A DNA stretch of 16,821 bases from Actinomycetota bacterium (GTDB lineage: Bacteria; Actinomycetota; Actinomycetes; S36-B12; UBA5976). The DNA lies in NCBI GenBank assembly GCA_005789325.1, contig SXYE01000008.1:1-16821 (forward strand), given 5' to 3'. This document shows, piece by piece, positions 15,014-16,821 of the stretch. A model generated the notes under the pieces. The model worked only from the letters and a program-made list of their open reading frames with translations. It was not told the origin of the DNA and made no database searches. Numbering within the stretch: position 1 is the first letter of the stretch; the number at the start of each line of letters is the position of its first letter. Position numbers and translations under genes: made by a program.

Positions 15014-16180
15014 TTATTTTATTGTTTGGAAAGTACCGTTATTTGCGGAACTTTTTTCTACTGCATCTAATACTTTTTGAACTTGTAAACCATCAGCAAA
15101 TGAAGGTTCAGGATTTGTGTTATTAACAATGTTTTCCACAAAATCTTTAACTTCATGTGTGAATGGGTGTTCATAACCGATGATGTGTCCTGGTGGCCAC
15201 CATGCAGTCATGTATGGATGAACTCCTTCGGTTACCAAAATTCTTTGGAAACCTGCGGTCTCTGCACCTTCGGTGTTATCGAAATACCAAAGTTCATTCA
15301 TGTCTTCAAAAGAAAACTTCAATGAACCTTTGGATCCAAAGATTTCAAATCCCATATCATTTTTTCTTCCAGTAGCAAAACGTGTTGCTTCATAAGTTGC
15401 TAATGCGCCACCATCTGTTCTACCAACAAATACTGCAGCATCATCAACAGTTACTTTGCCCATTTTGTTTCCTGAAGCACTAGCTTGTAAACCTGAATAA
15501 TCTCCAGGCAGTGGTCTTTCTTTAATAAATGTTTCTGTTAATCCTGAAACACCAATTAGTTTTTGACCTGTAACAAATTGAGTTGTATCAATTGCATGTG
15601 CACCAATATCTCCTAATGCACCAGATCCTGCTTTGTCTTTTTCTAATCTCCAAACTAATGGGAAATTAGGATCAACAATCCAGTCTTGTAAATAGCGAGC
15701 ACGGATGTGAAATATTCGGCCCAGTTTTCCATCACTTATCATTTTTTTAGCAAGTGCCACAGCTGGTACACGGCGGTAGTTAAATGCCACCATGTTTTTA
15801 ACATTTTTGTTGGCATTTGCTGCAGCAACCATAAGTTCTGCTTCGGCAACTGTGTTTGCTAATGGTTTTTCACAAATAACATGTTTGCCAGCATTAAGTG
15901 CTGCAATTGCTATTTCTGCGTGTGAATCTCCAGGTGTACAAATATCAATGATGTCGATATCTGAACGTGTTAATAATTTTTTCCAATCAGTTTCAATTCC
16001 ATCCCAACCAAGTCGATCTGCTGCTTCTTGGGTGTTGCTTGCGTTTCTGCCACAAACTGCCACCATTTTGATTTCAGCGGGTATGTCATAAACAATTCCT
16101 ACGTTTCGCCAAGCTTGAGAATGGGCTTTGCCCATAAAGGCATAGCCGATCATGGCCACACCTAAGGTTTTCTTTGCCAT
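15014..16180 (-). CDS. Gfo/Idh/MocA family NAD(P)-dependent oxidoreductase
   Basis: A 388-residue sugar or cyclitol dehydrogenase. The N-terminal Rossmann domain begins GVAMIGYAFMGKAHS, with a G-x-(A/G)-x-x-G nucleotide turn; the family motif EKPLANT has catalytic Lys105. The C-terminal alpha/beta domain has GSGALGDIGAHAID, with the catalytic Asp190 and His194. A frame 18 codons longer begins with an ATG at 16234, but that region contains the likely promoter and a palindrome and its translation does not resemble the family, so the ATG at 16180 is preferred. A Shine-Dalgarno AGGAAGG lies 13 nt before it, a little far. Substrates in this family include myo-inositol, glucose, glycosides (C3 oxidation) and apiose; none can be chosen here. 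It forms an operon with the TIM barrel gene. Confidence 0.87.
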   Translation of the reverse strand: MAKKTLGVAMIGYAFMGKAHSQAWRNVGIVYDIPAEIKMVAVCGRNASNTQEAADRLGWDGIETDWKKLLTRSDIDIIDICTPGDSHAEIAIAALNAGKHVICEKPLANTVAEAELMVAAANANKNVKNMVAFNYRRVPAVALAKKMISDGKLGRIFHIRARYLQDWIVDPNFPLVWRLEKDKAGSGALGDIGAHAIDTTQFVTGQKLIGVSGLTETFIKERPLPGDYSGLQASASGNKMGKVTVDDAAVFVGRTDGGALATYEATRFATGRKNDMGFEIFGSKGSLKFSFEDMNELWYFDNTEGAETAGFQRILVTEGVHPYMTAWWPPGHIIGYEHPFTHEVKDFVENIVNNTNPEPSFADGLQVQKVLDAVEKSSANNGTFQTIK

Positions 16181-16198
16181 CTGGTTTTGGATACCTTC

Positions 16199-16208
16199 CT
16201 GTATACAG
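16199..16208. promoter_or_regulatory. palindrome CTGTATACAG, candidate operator
   Basis: A perfect 10-bp palindrome just downstream of the predicted start point of the dehydrogenase operon and touching its Shine-Dalgarno. The GTATAC core resembles operators of FadR-subgroup GntR regulators, which often control sugar-acid genes. A repressor bound here would block transcription. The regulator is not in this window. Confidence 0.4.
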
Positions 16209-16221
16209 ATTCGTAGGCATA

Positions 16222-16251
16222 ACCATAGGCGCATCTTTACGACTTATTCAA
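16222..16251 (-). promoter_or_regulatory. putative promoter of the Gfo/Idh - TIM barrel operon
   Basis: Read on the - strand: TTGAAT (complement of 16246-16251) as -35, 18 bp spacer, TATGGT (complement of 16222-16227) as -10. The transcript would start near 16215, leaving a leader of about 35 nt before the ATG at 16180. This supports the shorter start of the dehydrogenase. Confidence 0.4.
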
Positions 16252-16276
16252 GACCGTATTACGCTTCCAGTAACTC

Positions 16277-16294
16277 CACCTCGAAGATGAGGTG
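16277..16294 (+). promoter_or_regulatory. 6-bp stem with 6-nt loop before the dhaK-like gene
   Basis: CACCTC (16277-16282) and GAGGTG (16289-16294) flank GAAGAT. It lies 33-50 nt before the DhaK-like start. It may be an operator or a small RNA stem in the leader. The left half shares CTCCACCTCGA with the tatA leader in the opposite orientation. Confidence 0.3.
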
Positions 16295-16326
16295 AGGACT
16301 TTGCGAGAGAGGCTGGAGAAGGTCTT

Positions 16327-16821
16327 TTGAAAAAACTTATTAACGACCCCTTTGACGTGGTCGAGGAAATGGTCGAGGGCTACTTAGCAGCAAACGATCA
16401 CATAATTAAACGAGTAGGTAAGCGTTCCATTGCCCGAGCTAATTCACCGATTCCAGGAAAAGTTGGAATTGTGGTGGGTGGAGGTTCAGGGCACTTACCA
16501 GCATTTGCAGGTTACGTTGGAAAAGGAATGGCAGATGGTGCAGCCTTTGGAAACGTGTTTGCTTCCCCTCCAGCAAAACCAATCATTGAAGCAACTTTGG
16601 CAGTTAACAGTGGCGCAGGTGTTATGTATAGCTACGGAAATTATCAAGGCGATTGCATCAACTTTGATAAAGCTCAAGATAAATCCCGTGAAATGGGAAT
16701 TAAAGTGCAAACCGTTGTTTTAAATGATGACGTTTTATCGGCACCAAAAGATCAAGCACATAAACGTCGCGGTATTGCTGGATTGTTTTTAGTTTGGCAT
16801 GTTGCTGGAGCAAAAGCAGAA
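16327..16821 (+). CDS. dhaK: dihydroxyacetone-kinase subunit DhaK-like kinase (3' end beyond window)
   Basis: The first 165 residues of a Dak1-domain kinase; the frame is open to the window edge. It starts MKKLINDP, like E. coli DhaK, from a TTG at 16327 with GGAG (16315-16318) 8 nt before. The Dak1 core is GIVVGGGSGHLP with His56, then GNVFASPPAKP and YSYGNYQGDCINFDKA with Asp109; His56 and Asp109 fall at the same numbers as the active-site residues of E. coli DhaK. The usual GHEP is GHLP here, so the pocket is altered. Dak1 proteins bind dihydroxyacetone or larger ketoses (for example erythrulose) covalently through a later histidine not visible here. Whether it ends as a DhaK subunit or is fused to DhaL cannot be seen. 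It is divergent from the Gfo/Idh operon, suggesting common control. Confidence 0.88.
   Translation, partial: MKKLINDPFDVVEEMVEGYLAANDHIIKRVGKRSIARANSPIPGKVGIVVGGGSGHLPAFAGYVGKGMADGAAFGNVFASPPAKPIIEATLAVNSGAGVMYSYGNYQGDCINFDKAQDKSREMGIKVQTVVLNDDVLSAPKDQAHKRRGIAGLFLVWHVAGAKAE

Noticed and set aside
16181..16234. Extra 18 codons at the front of the Gfo/Idh gene
   Set aside because: They cover the likely promoter -10 and a palindrome, have no family resemblance, and the usual N-terminus starts at 16180.
16430..16723. 97-residue + frame inside the DhaK-like region
   Set aside because: The DhaK frame over the same bases carries the Dak1 motifs; this one is its out-of-frame shadow, Gln/Leu-rich.
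1..16821. tRNA, rRNA, CRISPR arrays, transposases, phage genes
   Set aside because: No cloverleaf, conserved rRNA block, spaced direct repeats, transposase motif or terminal inverted repeat was found on either strand by eye.

Overview
The window looks like a piece of a small, AT-rich, tightly packed actinobacterial chromosome, most like the freshwater acI / Nanopelagicales type. This is inferred from the actinobacterial style of TatA, TatC and the glucosamine-kinase-like protein, from very short intergenic gaps and from overlapping genes. It also fits the frequent TTG and GTG starts (aldehyde dehydrogenase, potB, tspO, tatC, dhaK). No rRNA, tRNA, insertion sequence, phage gene or CRISPR array was seen.

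Left part (1-2547): the 3' part of a sterol-glucosyltransferase-like GT1 enzyme, then a vanillyl-alcohol-oxidase-type flavoprotein of the aldonolactone oxidase family, both on the + strand. A gap of about 310 bp follows and may hold two tiny convergent genes.

Polyamine operon (9037 down to 2548, - strand): lipoprotein PotD, permeases PotB and PotC, ATPase PotA, a second UGT-type glycosyltransferase, and an aldehyde dehydrogenase close to gamma-aminobutyraldehyde dehydrogenase (PatD). All but two of the junctions overlap or nearly so. Apart from the glycosyltransferase, the set resembles the E. coli ydcSTUV-patD arrangement and suggests putrescine-type amine uptake plus oxidation of the derived aminoaldehyde. 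A perfect 10-bp hairpin sits just after potD, inside the first codons of potB.

Amino-sugar module (9175-11281, + strand, divergent from potD): an aminoglycoside-phosphotransferase-fold kinase of the maltokinase / actinobacterial glucosamine-kinase type, then a two-SIS-domain sugar-phosphate isomerase/deaminase. A TspO-family membrane protein follows at 11300. The 137-bp divergent gap is rich in palindromes, one of which could hide the kinase ribosome binding site.

Export and kinase (11908-13931, + strand): tatA, tatC and a PfkB-family sugar kinase in one run, closed by a 35-nt bidirectional terminator.

Sugar cluster (13995-16821): on the - strand a Gfo/Idh/MocA dehydrogenase followed by a xylose-isomerase-like TIM barrel protein; divergently on the + strand a dihydroxyacetone-kinase-like DhaK that runs off the window. 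The dehydrogenase and TIM barrel probably act on the same carbohydrate, possibly through a keto-sugar. The phosphorylating partners may be the flanking PfkB and Dak kinases. The substrate cannot be read from the sequence.

Most of the window is ordinary, recognisable metabolism. The points most worth checking are the embedded glycosyltransferase, the potB hairpin, the palindromes before the glucosamine-kinase gene, and the substrate of the Gfo/Idh - TIM barrel - Dak cluster.
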